64,000 nucleotides of DNA, from NCBI GenBank assembly GCA_019633425.1, contig WSUB01000096.1:98568-162567 (forward strand), in the 5' to 3' direction. This stretch comes from Tulasnella sp. 424 (lineage: Eukaryota; Basidiomycota; Agaricomycetes; Cantharellales; Tulasnellaceae). The notes beneath the pieces are model-generated. The model did not search any database. It was given only the letters and a program-made list of their open reading frames with translations, and was not told where the DNA came from. Shown in pieces: positions 10,999 through 22,065 of the stretch (position 1 is the first letter of the stretch; each line of letters begins with the position of its first letter). The translations under genes and the position numbers were made by a program.

Positions 10999-12801
10999 AT
11001 GGCTTTTAGCGAAAAAGAATTCGATATCTTCGTCGCAAAAAAGGTCAAGGAGACCTTGCAATACCATTGGGACGCAACTCGGATGTATGAGCTTCTTTTT
11101 TCGTGTGTCGGTTTGCGAATCACTAATCTGACATGGAGCAGCTCTCCTACTCCAACGGGGCAAGAGGCTCTCGATGCAAAGCTTGCCGTGCTAGGGCATG
11201 CCCGCTTTGTGACAATGAGAAGTTTCGTCAAGGAGGAAAGCGAGCTACGGCGGATGAGGAACAGTTGGGCGCCGTTACACCGTCTGCCAGTGGAGACGTT
11301 TATAACGATCCTTCTTCTAGTTGTAGAAGATCATTCTACGGATGGAGACGATGAACCCATCCAACTACACAGGCTCGCAAGCGTCTGTAGCCATTGGCGG
11401 ACCGTTCTCCTCAACTGCGCCGGTTTTTGGAAAGCCCTGTCCCCGCAATTCGGGACACATTTCCAGAGATGGACATTGAGAAGGAATCCCAACGGGCTGC
11501 TTCGAATCTACTACATTCCTCAGCAGTCGATGTCTCAAAACGCCAGGGTCGAGTTTCTGGACTTGGTGATCCAGGATTCTGCGCGATGGCAAAAGCTCGT
11601 CTTCCAGGACATACTTGACGAAGACATGTGCGCCATTCTGAGACGAGATATGCCCCGCCTTACCGACCTCTTCGTCAACAACTCGCCGTGGAGTCCCCAT
11701 CTTCCTTCCCCCGAGTTGTTCCTGTCGGAGGGCGTGACGCTGCGGTATCTCAGTTTGACCAACGCCGCAGTTTCATGGAACTCGCCTCGACTACGAAACC
11801 TCAGAGCCCTCGACTTGTCGCGTATCAATCAATCCCTCCCATCATTACACCAGCTCCATGCTATCCTGTCTTCGTCGCCTCAACTCTGGTGTCTCATACT
11901 CTCCGAACTAACCATGGAGCCGACGTGGGATGGCGAACTACCTCAAAGGGAAGTACATCTTCCTAATCTCACCACTCTTATTTTACGGTATACCCCGGAT
12001 TCCGTGACCCAGTTGGTTCTCTCCACCGTTACCGCCCCTGCCTGTAATTTCGTCATTCTCTCCGGCCTTCAGCTTCAGCACATCCGGAACTCCCCGTCCA
12101 AGTTGCAGGCGCTCTTAAGACTTCCACTCCAAACTCGCCCGCCCATCCAATTCAGAGGATGGACCACAGGGTCTAGGAACGGCTCGCTCAATCTCTGCTC
12201 GATACCCATTCCCGAGGTTCCGTCCGAGTGGCTTTATCATGTCACGGAGCGGGTTGGAATCGACCTGAAATTCGACCTTCCAGGATGGGATGAGGACGCT
12301 ATTGAGGACGTTACAAAATGGGTCGCAGCATCAGTCTCAGCGTTCCAATGGCCGGAAGACCTTATCCTCGCCTTTGATGGCTGGAACCAGCCGATGCAGC
12401 TCCTTTTCGGTTGTCCCCAGTTTGACCAAACAGCCGTCAGAAGACTGCGGTTACTGTCCGAGGACACTGCAACCTATGTCCTAGGCTGGCTCGCGGATTG
12501 CCCAGTTCGTGCGGGGGACAGGGAGGTGCCTGAACATGGTAAAGGACTGCGTTTCCCGCTGTTGGCCGCAGTTTATCTGGATTGCCCCGCCTACGATATA
12601 CCTTTTTTGCCCCTTATAAAGCAGTTTGTAGAGTCAAGAGTCGGTCCAGAAGGGAAGCCATTCCCTTCAACCAACATCAGCCCGGGGCTTACCATCGGGG
12701 TCCCGGATATGTGGATTGATGTGGTAAAGGATTCTCTTGCCGGGTGTTCGGTTGGTGTAACCCAGATACCGGATCCAATGCAAAGTGGGTTTGAGTTCTA
12801 G
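10999..12801 (+). CDS. F-box-like protein, divergent from the left array
   Basis: A single exon of 600 residues, intact. I choose the ATG at 10999 (MAFSEKEFDIF). The frame is open further upstream, but there it runs through sequence that is exon 1 and promoter of L5 on the other strand and that is conserved as such in L2-L4. An F-box-like motif (LHRLPVETFITILLLVV, then LASVCSHWRTVLL) lies near residues 93-140. A leucine-rich half follows, with WNSPRLRNLRALDLSRIN and LSSSPQLWCLILSEL. Its sequence is distant from L1-L5 and closer in style to A1/A2. It is the first plus-strand gene in the window and may share regulation with L5. Confidence 0.85.
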   Translation: MAFSEKEFDIFVAKKVKETLQYHWDATRMYELLFSCVGLRITNLTWSSSPTPTGQEALDAKLAVLGHARFVTMRSFVKEESELRRMRNSWAPLHRLPVETFITILLLVVEDHSTDGDDEPIQLHRLASVCSHWRTVLLNCAGFWKALSPQFGTHFQRWTLRRNPNGLLRIYYIPQQSMSQNARVEFLDLVIQDSARWQKLVFQDILDEDMCAILRRDMPRLTDLFVNNSPWSPHLPSPELFLSEGVTLRYLSLTNAAVSWNSPRLRNLRALDLSRINQSLPSLHQLHAILSSSPQLWCLILSELTMEPTWDGELPQREVHLPNLTTLILRYTPDSVTQLVLSTVTAPACNFVILSGLQLQHIRNSPSKLQALLRLPLQTRPPIQFRGWTTGSRNGSLNLCSIPIPEVPSEWLYHVTERVGIDLKFDLPGWDEDAIEDVTKWVAASVSAFQWPEDLILAFDGWNQPMQLLFGCPQFDQTAVRRLRLLSEDTATYVLGWLADCPVRAGDREVPEHGKGLRFPLLAAVYLDCPAYDIPFLPLIKQFVESRVGPEGKPFPSTNISPGLTIGVPDMWIDVVKDSLAGCSVGVTQIPDPMQSGFEF

Positions 12802-13363
12802 TGCACTGCCTGTAGGCAGCTTTGCGCTTTTATAAACAAATCGAGGCTCCCGTACCTATGTAGTTACATTCCCGAATACAGTCATATATTTACAATCCAG
12901 AGCGCCGACGACTTAGATACTGATCTGGTACATATCAATCACATAGCGAGCCCACAATGTGCAATATATAAACATCAAAGTACTTGGAAATGTCACGCTC
13001 AGTCGGAAATAATCAATAAAGGAAGTCCCTGACCGGAGCGACCACCCTTGAATCACCATCGTGATTGTTATCTTTTCCATTATTTCAGTATGTTTATTTA
13101 AGGTCTGCAAAATGTGGAGATATGATGTTAAGTGAAATATCGAGTGAAATATCGAGAACCGGTGAAGTGGGCGGTCGGGGTTCAATGCTGGAGGTCACCC
13201 TCAGCGCTAATGGTTCAAGTCGATGAGCCACTCCTAAGGAATTAGACATCCATATAATTACTAGTTATGATTCATTCTATTATTATCAAGTCTAATGGTA
13301 TCGTTAGGGAGACTCAGTAAATCTGCGAACGTCTAGAGATGAGCTAACATCGGACGTTCGCTC
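12802..13363. other. convergent intergenic region
   Basis: This A+T-rich stretch lies between two 3' ends. No gene or RNA is seen. The tandem duplication of the next region begins near 13279 (attattatcaagtctaat, repeated at 15828). Confidence 0.5.
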
Positions 13364-14971
13364 TTAGTCGACCGCATTTTGGGATGCCTGCGTTCCTTGC
13401 CCAAACTCGGACAGCTGAACATCATAGTCTTGAAGTAATCTCTTCAGTCTCTGAACCATAAAACGCGGTAGTTTTATTTCCAGCTTCCCCCGATTTTGCC
13501 CGCCATCCGGTTTGTGGTTAAGTTGTTGATCCGTCTCCGCGGGGAGCGCACATGGTTGTTGAACATACTTTACAAGGTTGCCAGCGATTGAATCATATAG
13601 TCCAGGGCGTTCATAATTGGAATCGAGTGGTGAAATGAAGGATCGTAGGCGGCAGTGCAATGCGGCGGACTTGGGGACGCTGGCTAGCTGCTCGCAAATA
13701 ACCTCGGCTGACAAGGCACGGGAGATCTTGAGCTTCGGCACTCGGTGCCACCCGACGTACAGGAGCGAGCGATGCCACCTCACTCCGTTAATATCCATCG
13801 ACACCTCAACTTCGTCGGGGAAGCTGAGTAAGCCCAGGAAGGAGCCTAGTTGATGATCCGTTAAATCGTAGGCTGGAATTTGAATGTTGAAGCCCGGTAG
13901 CTCGTCGACGTGATGTATCCAGTTGTAAGTAATGCTTCTTGAGGGTTCCGACAGTAAGTGAAGCGGCGATTCGTCGTTGTGGCACAACATGCGGAGTTTA
14001 CCGATCGCCTTAAGGGGGCCGTTTATGAGGTCGGCGAACATTTTGCTCGGGATCCCAGTGTTCACGACGGCCTGAGGAACCTCTCGAACGATCACGCATT
14101 GGCAAGCGGGAGCAACGATGGACGAGAGGAGGAACTGGGTAACTGCTAGTGGTAGGCGGTGGAGGATGATGGTAGTGAGAAGCGGTAGGTTGATTGGCTG
14201 AATATGGATGTCTGCAACTTCTGCCGTCAAAGCGACCCCACGGTCAAATGGGTACCACGCCGATAGCTGCAACCACCAAAGCTGGGGGGACGCGGCGAGC
14301 ATCGCCTGGAGTTCAGCAAGTGAGGGCGGGACCCCACATATGCTCTGAATTTGGACGCCTCGAAGTCCGCGCAGCCGAGTGGAGTTCCAAGGGATAGCTA
14401 TGTTGTCGATGTCCAGGTACTGGATGTTTCTCCCTTCGGCCAGCTTCAACATCCTGTTACCACTATGCGTATGCCCCCAGTTCGAAATCAACATACTGTC
14501 GAGGTTTGGGGCCGGGCTTTGGATGAGCTCCGCCATCTCGTCCGTTATGTCTCCTTCGAATGCCAGCAGCTTCCACCTTTCTGACAAGGGTGCTGCCATT
14601 TTCATGAACGACAGTAAGGAGTAAGGGGCGGATACCGTTTCTCCTTGTGCGAGGACGCAGTCGATGTTGAATAGGCCGGATGGATTACGTTTGAGCACCA
14701 TGTCCCTGAACCAGGGGGGGTGATACTGTGCGAGTTGTTGCCAGAAGGAAGGGAAGGCGAGAATGGTGTCGAACCAATACGTTGAGACTTGAGCGAGGGT
14801 ATGAAGCCGTTTATGTTCCTGATCGAATCCCGGGTCGTTGTACTTGGCGACCTTGAGTAGGATGGCAACGAAGATCTCTCCTGGCAGACGATGGAAAGGA
14901 ACGAGGGCATTCCGCTGCCGCTTTATTCGGTATGACTCCAGGCTAAGTTCGAGCTGTAAACGCTCCATTTC
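13364..14971 (-). CDS. F-box-like protein A1 (5' end degraded relative to A2)
   Basis: The main exon encodes 535 residues from the first in-frame ATG at 14971 (MERLQLELSLESYRIK). An F-box-like motif (FHRLPGEIFVAILLKVAKY, then AQVSTYWFDTI) sits near residues 25-70, followed by a leucine-rich half. Its paralogue A2 has two more upstream exons. Here the matching first exon (ATG at 15447) has a one-base insertion, and its splice acceptor (ggacag in A2) reads ggacaa. A 62-nt intron at 15019-15080 is still recognisable. The gene may start at 14971, or may use a new acceptor farther upstream; I cannot decide. The coding body has no lesion. Confidence 0.72.
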   Translation of the reverse strand, partial: EMERLQLELSLESYRIKRQRNALVPFHRLPGEIFVAILLKVAKYNDPGFDQEHKRLHTLAQVSTYWFDTILAFPSFWQQLAQYHPPWFRDMVLKRNPSGLFNIDCVLAQGETVSAPYSLLSFMKMAAPLSERWKLLAFEGDITDEMAELIQSPAPNLDSMLISNWGHTHSGNRMLKLAEGRNIQYLDIDNIAIPWNSTRLRGLRGVQIQSICGVPPSLAELQAMLAASPQLWWLQLSAWYPFDRGVALTAEVADIHIQPINLPLLTTIILHRLPLAVTQFLLSSIVAPACQCVIVREVPQAVVNTGIPSKMFADLINGPLKAIGKLRMLCHNDESPLHLLSEPSRSITYNWIHHVDELPGFNIQIPAYDLTDHQLGSFLGLLSFPDEVEVSMDINGVRWHRSLLYVGWHRVPKLKISRALSAEVICEQLASVPKSAALHCRLRSFISPLDSNYERPGLYDSIAGNLVKYVQQPCALPAETDQQLNHKPDGGQNRGKLEIKLPRFMVQRLKRLLQDYDVQLSEFGQGTQASQNAVD

Positions 14972-15530
14972 CGCCAGTTTTGCCTCCAATTGCTCGATGG
15001 TGGGCTTCGATTCGGAGTCTGAACCCCTGAAAACGTTGGAGTTTAGGGGTCAGTTGTCGAATCGACAGCTTGTCCGGTACTCACCCAGTTTGAAGGCACT
15101 CGCCAAATGCCGCTCCCGACGTTGCGTTCGACTCGTTCAGCGGCATTGATCAAGTTTTGGCGGTTGGCTGAGTTCGAAGGTGGTGGGTGCGTGAAACTGG
15201 TCGTGGTGTTCGATCGTCGGAACCGAACAGCGCCTTCTCAAGCCACGCTTTGTCCAAGCTGCCGTGCCGGGGATTACGGCCGGCGCCGTTCCCTTGTCCC
15301 AAACCTGCCGAACCAGAGGAACGCAGCGATTGTTGCAGCATTCGACGCTTGTTACGAGCTTTAACGTTCACATTTAATCTTCAGCTTCGTTGTGACAAGG
15401 TTTAGTGAGCTGGGAACAACGAATGCTGAAAGGGACGATTCACTCATCCGCCCACGAGCTTTGATTAGATAGTAAACACATATATATGCAGTCAATTATG
15501 TTAAGAGACAGCTCAAAACTTGATCATTTA

Positions 15531-15822
15531 TAGACGTTTTGGATCTCTACACCTTCAAACGTATCGCCTGCCTCCGGAAACGTTTCCACCACACTGCTGG
15601 CATCACCAGTCTCTCCAAACGCTTTGGCAACGAACCAACCCAGTCGTCCTCCCTTCTGTCTTGGTCCCCTTCTCGGCGCATACCGAAGTGTAGGAACTCA
15701 TCTGGTATGCCTTTTGCATTGGCTGCCAGCTGCCACCGCGTCAACGAAAGCGTCGAAAGCTGAGTGAGTGGCCACGATCCTCCCAAATCCGTGCTCCCTG
15801 GGTCTTCGGTCATAGGCTCACT
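15531..15822 (-). pseudogene. truncated 3' fragment of an F-box-like gene (copy of B)
   Basis: This matches the last roughly 90 codons of gene B (17999 onward). Shared strings include STDLGGSWPLTQLSTLSLTRW and DDWVGSLPKRLERLV. After that the frame is shifted, so the end differs (PAVWWKRFRRQAIRLKV). It stops abruptly at cataggctcact, and A2's duplicated flank begins at once. It is a leftover of the tandem duplication that made A1 and A2. Confidence 0.8.
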
Positions 15823-15936
15823 AGGGAATTATTATCAAGTCTAATCATATATTTAGTGAGACTCAGTAAATCTGCGAACGTCTGGAGACGAGCTAATATT
15901 GGGCGTTCGCTCCAAGTCGACCGCATTTTGGGACGC

Positions 15937-17927
15937 CTACGTTCCTTGCCCAAACTCGGACAGCTGAACATCGTAGTCTTGAAGTAATTTCTTCAGTCTC
16001 TGGACCATAAGACGCGGCAGTCTTATTTCCAGCTTCCCGCCATCCGATTTGTCGCTGACTTGCTGATCCGTCTCTGTGCGCATACATGTTTGTTGAACGT
16101 ACGTTACGAGGTCCCCGGCGATTGAATCGTATACTCTAGCGCGTTCACCTTTGAAATAGAGTGGTGAAATGAGGGATCGTAGGCGGCAGTGTGACGCGGC
16201 GGACTTGGGGACGCTGGCGAGCTGCTGGCAAATAACCTCGGCCGACAGGGCACGGGAAATCTTGAGCCTCGGCACTCGGTGCCACCCGACGTGCAAGAGC
16301 GAGCGACGCCAGCACCCTCCGTTAATATCCATCGACACCTCAACTTCCTCGGGGAAGCTGAGTAAGCCTAGGAAGGAACCTAGGTCATGATCCGATAATC
16401 CGTCGGTTGAAATTTGAACGTTGAAGCCCGGTAGCTCGTCGACGTGATGGATCCAGTTGTAAGTAAGGCTTGTTGGGGGATCCGACATTAAGTGAAGCGG
16501 TGATCGGTCGTGGTGGCACACCATGCGGAGTTTACTAATCGCCTTAAGGGGGGCGTTTATGAGGTCCACGAACATATTGCTTGGGGTCCCAGTGCTCACG
16601 ACGGCCGGAGGAACCTTTCGAACGATCATGCATTGGCAAGCGGGTGCAGAGATGAATGAGAGGAGGAACTGGGTAACTGCTGATGGTAGGAGGCCGAGGA
16701 TGATGGTAGTGAGAAGCGGTAGGTTGATGGGCTGAATCTGTATTTCTGCAACTTCCGCCGCCAAAGAGACCCCATGGTCTAATGGGTCCCAAGCCGATAA
16801 CCGCAACCACCAGAGCTGGGGGGACGCGACGAGCATCGCCTGGAGTTCAGCAAGTGAGGGTATGTTCCCATATATGCTTTGAATTTGGACGCCTCGAAGT
16901 CCGCGGAGCCGAGTGGAGTTCCAAGGTATTGCTATGCTGTCGGTGTCCAAGTACTGGATGTTTCTCCCTTCGGCCAGCTTCAACCTCCTGCTACCGCTAT
17001 GTGTATTCATCCAGTTCGAAATCAACAGACTGTCGAGGTTTGGGGCCGGGCTTTGGATGAGCTCTGCCACCTCATCCGTGATGCCTCCCACGAATGCCAG
17101 CCGCTTCCACCTTTCTGACAAAGGTGCTGCCATTTTCATGAATGACAGCAGGTTAGGGGCGTACATCCTATCTTCTCGTGCAAAGGCGCAATCGATGTTG
17201 AATAGGCCAGATGGATTACGTTTGAGCGCCATGTCCCTGAACCAGGGGGGGTGATGCTGTGCAAGTTGTTGCCAGAAGGAAGGGAACGCGAGAATGGTGT
17301 CGAGCCAATACGTTGAGACTTGAGCGAGGGTATGAAGCCGTTTATGTTCCTGGTCGAATCCCGGCTCGTTGTAGTTGGCGACCTTGAGGAGGATGGCAAC
17401 GAAGATCTCTCCTGGCAGACGATGGAAAGGAACGAGAGCATTCCGCCGCTGCTTTATCCGGTATGCCTCTGGACTAAGTTCGAGCTGTAAACGCTCCATT
17501 TCCGCCAGCTGTGCCTCCAATTGCTCGAGCGTGGGCTGCGGTCCGGAGTCTAACACCCTAAAGTTGGAGTTTAGGGGCCGGTTTTCGAATCCGCAACGCC
17601 AGTTACTCACCCAGTTTGAAGATGCTCGCCATATGCCGCTTCCGACGTCTCGTTCGACTCGCTCAGTAGCATTGATCAAGTTTTGGCGGTTGGCTGAGTC
17701 TGAAGGTGGTGGTGAATCGAAAGCCACGCTCTGTCCAAGTTGCCGTGACGGGGATTATGTAATGGCCGTTTGTCCCAAACCTCCGACACTCGAAGCAGAG
17801 GACGGAGCGACTGTTGCGGCATCCGACGTTTCTTTCGAATGTTCCCGTTTACATTCAATTCTCCGTTTTGTTGTGACGCGGTTTGTGATCTGGGAACAAC
17901 GAATGCTGAAAAAGACGATTCACTCAT
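15937..17927 (-). CDS. F-box-like protein A2
   Basis: I propose three exons: 17853-17927, 17607-17730 and 15937-17549, giving 603 residues. Exon 1 is MSESSFSAFVVPRSQ and onward. The introns are 122 nt (GTAAAC...GGACAG) and 57 nt (GTAACT...TGTTAG). The second intron is a multiple of three with no stop, so it could also be read through. The frame of exon 2 has no ATG of its own, which is why a 5' exon is needed. An F-box-like motif (FHRLPGEIFVAILLKVANY, then AQVSTYWLDTI) lies near residues 115-165, followed by leucine-rich segments (WNSTRLRGLRGVQIQS). A short coiled-coil-like stretch (LEQLEAQLAEMERLQLEL) precedes the F-box. The exon-1 model is moderately supported. Confidence 0.72.
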
Positions 17928-17998
17928 CCGTCCACGAGTTTAGATGGTGAAAACATACATACGAAGTCAATTAGACTACGAGACAGCTCAAAATTTGG

Positions 17999-19761
17999 TC
18001 ATTTATAGACGTTTTGGATCTCTACACCTTCAAACGTATCGTCTGCCTCCGTAAACGCGTCCACCACCTCTGGTGGCACCACCAATCTCTCCAAACGCTT
18101 TGGCAACGAACCAACCCAATCATCCTCCGTTCCGTCTCCGTCCCCTTTTCGGCCTGTGCCAAAGTGTAGGAGCTCGTCGAGCATGCCTTTTGCATTAGAT
18201 GCCGGTTGCCATCGCGTCAACGAAAGCGTCGAAAGTTGAGGGAGTGGCCAGCAGGATCCTCCCGAGTCCGTGCTCCCTGAGTCTTCGGCCATAGGCTCAC
18301 TCAGATATTTTAGTACGTCTCCTACGCGGAAGTTTCTTTGGGAAAAGAGCTGGGTGACTTGAGGAAGTGCTCCCAGAGCTTCGACCGGGAAGGACGACGC
18401 GGCGGCCGGGCTTTCGCTTGCCTCCCCACTCGGGTTTGTCCCATCCCCGATTAGGTTTAACGTCACAGCTTTCTCGAGGCCCAGTCCACTAAGGGCGTGT
18501 CGCAATTCCGACCCCACTCCAGGAGCCTTGTCCGTGTGGAACAGGAAGTTGATCCCAGGTTTTCTCTTCACCCAATGGATCCACTCGTTCGACACTTCCG
18601 GTTCCGGACTTGAATAAATGCGGAATGTGCCTTTAATCTCTTCGTATGAGAGCATTATTTCTGGTGCAGCGCTGATAGCGGGTGAGATGAGGTTGGCGAA
18701 CGTGTTGGATGGGTGGGTTTGATTGGGTGAGAGTCGTGGAGGGAGGGAGCTGAGAGAAACCGGCCGGATCCCAGCGATGAGACAGGTGCATAAGGGAGCA
18801 TCAATATGAGTGAGAAGGTAGTCGTTGATATCTCGAGGAATGTTTTGAAGGACCAAGGTTTCAAGGGATGGGAGATGGATGGGGGACTGAGGGTCTGATT
18901 GCGCAACTTGCTTCCCCTTTGACGTGTCGGCCGCCGGACTTGTCGCTTGAGTATCATCCGTCCACGACGCCAGGAGCAGCCACTGGAGCTGAGGAGACGC
19001 TTCTAGGATGTTCCGGAGCTGGGGAATTGAAGGGAGGTCCTTGGTTAGGTTCCGGATTTGGATGGATTGAATGTTCGACAGTCGACTGGATTCCCATGGG
19101 AGAGTGCAGAAGTCGCAGTCCAAGTGCTTCAGGAAGGTTCCTTCAGACAGGTGGAACTGTCGTTGATCCGGTCCGTTGTACGGATAAATGAAGAGTTCGG
19201 ATAACATGGGTGCGGGTGTTTCCAGGAGGGTGAAGAGTTCGTCCGTGAGCCGCCCCTTGAAGATAAGGCTTTTCCACCGCGTGGCGTGTTGCACAGCGAG
19301 CTTCATGAAATCTACACGCTCTGAATGACCTCCACCGTCTGCAGCGCAGCGGACTACGAGAGGTCCAGCTTGGTTTTTGCGTAGAATCATCTCGGTCGTT
19401 TCTTTGCCGTGTGCGACGTCGATCTCTGGCCAGAACCACGACACTGTGGTGATTGTGCGCCACCAATGCTAAATCAAACACTACTCAGTATCAATGAGAC
19501 TTTGAGTGGCAATGAAAACGGCGTCCTTACTTTGCAAACCTGTGCGAGAATGTGGTTCCGTTCGACATTCCAATTCGGCCAATCAATCGACGCCGAGAGA
19601 ATTTCCAGGAAGATTTCGGGTGGCAAGGCATGAAGCAGGACCTCGTTTTGGTTTTTAAATCGTTTCAGCTCTACTATTCTGAACGTGATCCCGCGTTGGA
19701 GTTCGTTGATGGAGTTTTGCAACGATTCGAGAGACAGGATCTGTGGCTGAACCTCCGTCAT
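17999..19761 (-). CDS. F-box-like protein B
   Basis: Two exons, 19531-19761 and 17999-19468, with a 62-nt intron (GTAAGG...TTTAG) in phase 0, give 566 residues. The start is the first ATG in the open frame (MTEVQPQILSLESLQNSI). The F-box-like motif is split by the intron: LHALPPEIFLEILSASIDW and HILAQVCK in exon 1, then HWWRTITTVSWFWPEIDV in exon 2. A leucine-rich half follows with LPWESSRLSNIQSIQIRNL. Its 3' end was copied to 15531-15822. An excellent polypyrimidine acceptor (ttccttttccttag) ends at about 19810 upstream of the ATG. It suggests a further 5' untranslated or short coding exon that I could not join in frame. Confidence 0.8.
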
Positions 19762-20530
19762 AGACGGTTGCAGGCTTGTTGGAGCCAAGTTAGTCAAGGA
19801 CACCCAAGCTAAGGAAAAGGAAAACCGCTATATCACCTTAGCCTTTGATTTACGAGAACCGAGATGGCCTGGACCGCTGCCTCTACTTCAGGTTCGACTT
19901 TGTGGGGCACCACCGATGTTTCTTCCGTTCCACATGGTGAAGTCGAGTCCTGAGGCGGCGGCGGTTCGGATTGCATTTGTCCAAAATGGTCGCCGAAAGT
20001 CGCCGAAGGGCCTTCCAGATGCTGCACTTTGTGTGAGCGAGTGCTTGCGGTCTTGGATTGGCGTGACGTTGTGCGCGGAATGAGCCGTTTGCTTGTGTGG
20101 CGGCGTCAGGGCTCCGTCGAACGATTTTCCCGACGTTCAAGGATTTTCAGCGGCGACACTGAGGTACTGACACTGCTTATTCGTGCAGTTATATAAAGCT
20201 CACGAACATATGTAAAAGCCTTGCACCTATTTGAATTCAACGACGACAACTGAACAAGTCAAACACCAAATTCACCCCTGCAGAGTGCACAACATCACCA
20301 GAAACCCCGAGCACAACTCACCGATACAGATCAGCTATCCTTCTACTTACCCTCAAAAGCCAGTCAGAAATTTCTGCAACTCTTGAACCATGATCAAAGG
20401 ACACCGCTGAAAACAAATGGTCGGACGGAGCTCGGAGATAAGGCAGCGGACAATACCTAGCCTCGTCTCTCCCCTTGTTCCGACCAACTTCCAACCTGAA
20501 CCAATCCGGGATCCTCCGTGACGGATTCAA
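19762..20530. other. divergent intergenic region
   Basis: This is the promoter space of gene B (minus) and of the F-box gene at 20601 (plus). It probably contains a 5' exon of B. No ATG-initiated frame here is convincing. Confidence 0.45.
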
Positions 20531-20581
20531 GTGAGTCCAGACACCGATTTTCTTTTGACTTGTCACTGATTTACTTTTTAG
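20531..20581 (+). other. 5' UTR intron of the following F-box gene
   Basis: GTGAGT at 20531 and the acceptor ttactttttag ending at 20581 define a 51-nt intron. It lies 19 nt before the ATG. The upstream exon has no ATG in the matching frame, so the intron is most likely in the leader. Confidence 0.6.
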
Positions 20582-20600
20582 ATCCTTCCGGTGTCTTGAC

Positions 20601-22034
20601 ATGTCGAGCAATGCAGCTGACCGGGCTCCTCGGGTGGGCATAACGGACATTCCTCCAGAGCTCATTGCGGCCATTCTCGAATGCCTTGACATTGGCTCTA
20701 CAAGATCATACTACTCGGATCTCATACGGGTCACCCATTCCACTTCCTATCTTCGGCAAGCTGCCACAAACGCCCCCAATTTATGGACATCCATCGAAAT
20801 CACGGACAACCCTTCTTCATTCGAACTCGCAAAAGCGTGCCTCGAGCGATCCAGGGCTCAAGCCATAGACATATCTATTCGGATGAATAGAAGGTTAAAA
20901 TCCAGGCTGAATGGCTTGTTGGCAATGGTCAACTACACGGCCACGAGGCTCCGCTCCTTAGACATGCGGGTTTGCTTGTCTGATTTGCATCTCGAGTGGC
21001 TTCAAATCAATACCTGCTTTCAAAAGCTGGTGACTCCGCATCTCAAGCACCTTCGTGTTGAAATTGCCATTTTCCACGAGTTCGCCACGTCCCCTCACCA
21101 CACGCTTCCAATGCCGCAAGTGGCCGGCCACCTTACATCCCTCTCGCTCAACAACCTCACGCCGGACCTCTCCCACCCTCATACCGTATCATCAATAAAA
21201 GTCCTCACATTATCATCCAAATGGTTCTGGGACTGGCCGTACCTCACTCTTATCCGAGCATTAAATGCCTCTCACTCGCTGGAGGAGTTGACGCTGATGC
21301 GGACCGCAGCGGTTCCGTACGGGCGTCGTCGGTCGGCCAGGTCCCTTCCTACCATCCCCACCATCCTTCTACCTAAACTCCGTCAGTTCACGATTAAGAA
21401 CGTCGAAAATGACTTTGTCGCACTCTTGCTGACCAATATGGTCTCCCCGGAGTTGGAGGATGTCGTCATCGAGCAGACGGAGGGACTAAACGCAGCCGAC
21501 CACACTCTCCGCTTTGATTGGAACCAGATACCAAGCTTCCCCGGGTTCCATTCTGTGGTCTCATTACACGTTGACATCCGCGCAGCCGTCGTCTTTCATA
21601 AAGACCAATTCGCTGTGTTCCTGGTGAACATCTTCCCGAATCTGGAAACGCTATACATGCCATGGAGAACGGGGCGGGAGCTCGTTCAAGCGTGGACGTC
21701 TCACTGGAATCTTGCCGAAACTGGGTCGGACACTGTAGGATCGGTCGCCGCGTGGCGTGAACTCCGACAACTGGTGCTCACAGGCCAGGATTGTGTCACA
21801 TGCAGTTGGAACTGCCCACATCTCCTCGAAGATATCTTCCAGCTTCTTCAAACCCGAAAAAAGCATGACCTTCCACCCCTCGACCTTTTGCGCTTCGACG
21901 CCTGCGAGAGCGTGAAGAAATGGGAAGGTTATCGCGTTGCACGGAATCGACTCCGACAACTACTGTCAAGTCCTGACGCGATGGATATGGTACTATTGGG
22001 AGGGAGTGAATGGTGCTCGCAATATCGTCACTAG
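20601..22034 (+). CDS. F-box-like protein
   Basis: A single coding exon of 477 residues from an ATG at 20601 (MSSNAADRAPRVGITDIPPEL). The F-box-like motif is at the very N-terminus (ITDIPPELIAAILECLDI, then VTHSTSYLRQAATNAPNLW, residues 14-65). This short-N-terminus layout is common in Agaricomycete F-box proteins. The rest is leucine-rich (HLTSLSLNNLTPDL, LEELTLMRTAAV, NLETLYMPW). It differs clearly from the neighbouring minus-strand subfamilies. The frame is intact. Its function beyond the family is unknown. Confidence 0.87.
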   Translation: MSSNAADRAPRVGITDIPPELIAAILECLDIGSTRSYYSDLIRVTHSTSYLRQAATNAPNLWTSIEITDNPSSFELAKACLERSRAQAIDISIRMNRRLKSRLNGLLAMVNYTATRLRSLDMRVCLSDLHLEWLQINTCFQKLVTPHLKHLRVEIAIFHEFATSPHHTLPMPQVAGHLTSLSLNNLTPDLSHPHTVSSIKVLTLSSKWFWDWPYLTLIRALNASHSLEELTLMRTAAVPYGRRRSARSLPTIPTILLPKLRQFTIKNVENDFVALLLTNMVSPELEDVVIEQTEGLNAADHTLRFDWNQIPSFPGFHSVVSLHVDIRAAVVFHKDQFAVFLVNIFPNLETLYMPWRTGRELVQAWTSHWNLAETGSDTVGSVAAWRELRQLVLTGQDCVTCSWNCPHLLEDIFQLLQTRKKHDLPPLDLLRFDACESVKKWEGYRVARNRLRQLLSSPDAMDMVLLGGSEWCSQYRH

Positions 22035-22065
22035 ATTGTTTTCCGTCTAGAATTTTCGTTGGGGG

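Noticed and set aside
17728..17927. Stand-alone small protein of 83 codons on the minus strand before A2
   Set aside because: Its first 25 codons fit better as exon 1 of A2. The rest lies in a proposed intron and runs out of frame with A2.
19833..20140. Small minus-strand frames upstream of gene B
   Set aside because: Neither has an ATG start, and neither could be joined to B in frame.
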